Position numbers and translations under genes: made by a program. The notes beneath the pieces were generated by a model. That model saw only the letters and a list, made by a program, of their open reading frames with translations, was not told the origin of the DNA and did not search any database. Positions 27,260-28,653 of a stretch of DNA of 28,653 bases are shown here, piece by piece; the stretch's first letter is position 1, and each line of letters begins with the position of its first letter. Source of the stretch: Silene noctiflora. Taxonomy: Eukaryota; Streptophyta; Magnoliopsida; Caryophyllales; Caryophyllaceae. Where the stretch lies: assembly GCA_009801015.1 (NCBI GenBank), contig VHZZ01003284.1:2084-30736 (forward strand). Reading direction: 5' to 3'.

Positions 27260-28240
27260 GAAAGTTCTGAGTACTACCTGCACAAAGCAACTGCATTCGC
27301 CATTTAAACAGAGAACACTTAAACATTATAAATAAAACATGAAATGCTCAAGACTACATACATGAAGAGAGCTGCAATTTGACATATTCGATCACCACGC
27401 ATTTGGAAAATACTTATTTTTTTTTTTTGGATTGTTTTAACATAAAAACTCCAAACTATAAGGTTCTTCTTATAATATTCTAAGCAACATTTTAACTTAA
27501 AATAAAATTAATTATGGATACCATCTTCTCAAAATAATCTCGGGTAACCTGTTACCGGAATAACAGGTCATTGTTATTTTAAATTTTATTTTTCCTTGAT
27601 AACATCATAATAATAAAATTATTGTTATTACTCATATTAACTCAGCTCCACCACCAGCCACTAACCCACCCCCACCGACTAGCCTCAACAACCCCCACCC
27701 CACGCCATCACCACCTGACGCCTCATTTACCGACCATCGACGGTCAGCCCTAACCAAAAACCTCAGATCTGGCAGTGAGCACCACCATATTGAACCCCAT
27801 CTACTAATTACGGGAAATGGGTATATACTAATTGAACATTTACAACACAAATACATGAGATTATTAGAAAATGGGGGTGTAATTAGATTGAAGAAGAAGT
27901 ATGTTATTGTTTGAGTTGGAAATTCTAAAAGGAAGAGTAAAGTTGCGTTATGTATGATATCTCTCTTTTAGGGTTTTGAGATTTTGGCCTCAATCCCTCT
28001 TGATTCTCAAAAGTCATCCATCCTATTTCAGTGGATGTGCACAATTTATAGATTAAAAACCCGCAAATTAGCAAATCGCCCTAGTGGTTACTTGTATGCG
28101 CCGGTGGTGATAAGCAGTGTTGGGTTGTGATAGTTACCGGTTTGTTATTATGGTCTGAGTCGAAGATCATCGGTCGTGGCCCAATACCTTGTAGGAGGAG
28201 GTGAAGGGTTCAGAGTGGTGGGGAACTGGGGATGATGATA
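27260..28240. other. Low-complexity intergenic sequence
   Basis: No gene was recognised. 27640-27730 is CCACC/CCCC rich, and the minus-strand open frame across it (27632-27856) is a Gly-rich artefact of that composition. 27540-27570 has a small inverted repeat (GGTAACCTGTTACC, AACAGGT). 28080-28240 is GGT rich, similar in style to the start of the window. Confidence 0.4.
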
Positions 28241-28653
28241 TTTAGACCATCCCCAAGCAAGGGTCGACTTAATCGGGTCACGACCCCGTTTTACTCTTAA
28301 TCACACCTTATTAATCGTGACCCACATTCACCCACCCAAGCAGAAGGTCACGACCTAGGTCACCAACCCAATCATTTTTCCACTTTCCAACATTTTCAAT
28401 CATTTACCCCATTCAATACCCCACAAAAACCTCTATCTTACTTTTTCAATTATTATTTACTAATATACTACAACTAAATTTCTTTTGTCATTTTAATAAA
28501 ATAAAAACTAGTTAAATATGTTANGTTAATTAATTTTATGGTTTACTTAAAAAAAAAATCGCATACATAATTTAAAAAAAAAAAAAAAAAAACTCATACA
28601 TAATTTTTATAAAAAAAAATATATATAAAACACCGCATACATAATTTTTTTTT
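28241..28653. repeat. Possible left end of a further MITE, then poly(A) runs
   Basis: GACCATCCCCAAGCAAGGGTCG followed by related GGTCACGACC units (about 28276, 28348) resembles a MITE end, but the partner end would lie beyond the window. After 28440 the sequence is A/T runs, with one N at 28524. Confidence 0.25.

Noticed and set aside
27632..27856. Gly-rich minus-strand open frame
   Set aside because: Low-complexity CCACC-rich DNA; no start context or domain.
1..28653. CRISPR arrays, operons, phage or bacterial defence systems, tRNA or rRNA genes
   Set aside because: None seen; the sequence is clearly plant nuclear DNA with introns and plant transposons.

Overview
This is plant nuclear DNA, very probably from a eudicot. 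It is AT-rich, has canonical GT-AG introns, and is crowded with plant transposable elements (L1-type LINEs, a Ty3/gypsy element, solo LTRs, CACTA-, hAT-, Mutator- and Stowaway-type MITEs). I cannot name the species. Ns are scattered, about 25 of them in one retrotransposon RT region, and a 256-bp repeat has an N at its join. This looks like a draft assembly with collapsed repeats.

The main content is one host gene on the minus strand that no single open reading frame shows. Seven exons spread over 17.7 kb (24893 down to 7223) join in phase 0 at canonical splice sites. They give an uninterrupted 404-residue neprosin-family protein (old name DUF239): signal peptide, activation peptide, catalytic domain and stop codon. 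Exons make up 1215 bp, about 7% of the locus. Two introns hold most of the transposons. Intron 2 (8.5 kb) carries a broken LINE, a truncated gypsy element, an LTR-like remnant and a long GGT/AGT microsatellite. Intron 6 (6.5 kb) carries a CACTA MITE, a 5'-truncated LINE with a perfect 17-bp target duplication and a hAT MITE inside it, and a separate RNase H-like fragment. The protein has Lys where I expect the second catalytic Glu and lacks two C-terminal cysteines usual in the family, so it may not be an active peptidase.

Layout. 1-700: GGT/CCA-biased sequence with no recognised gene. 729-838: a 54-bp inverted repeat with almost no loop. 1044-1500 (minus): a C-terminal exon resembling an XS domain. 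About 1500-5921: three related long LTRs, two on plus and one on minus, the third being a solo LTR with a perfect 5-bp target duplication; a Mutator-type MITE with a perfect 9-bp duplication lies between the last two. 5927-7164: weak, unrecognised open stretches. 7165-24893: the neprosin gene. 24894-28653: its upstream flank, with microsatellites, two inverted-repeat MITEs, an interleaved inverted repeat and low-complexity DNA.

The genes do not form a pathway. The interest is in one secreted-protein gene that stays open across exons while its introns accumulated at least six transposon insertions, some nested, whose order can be read from the target duplications.
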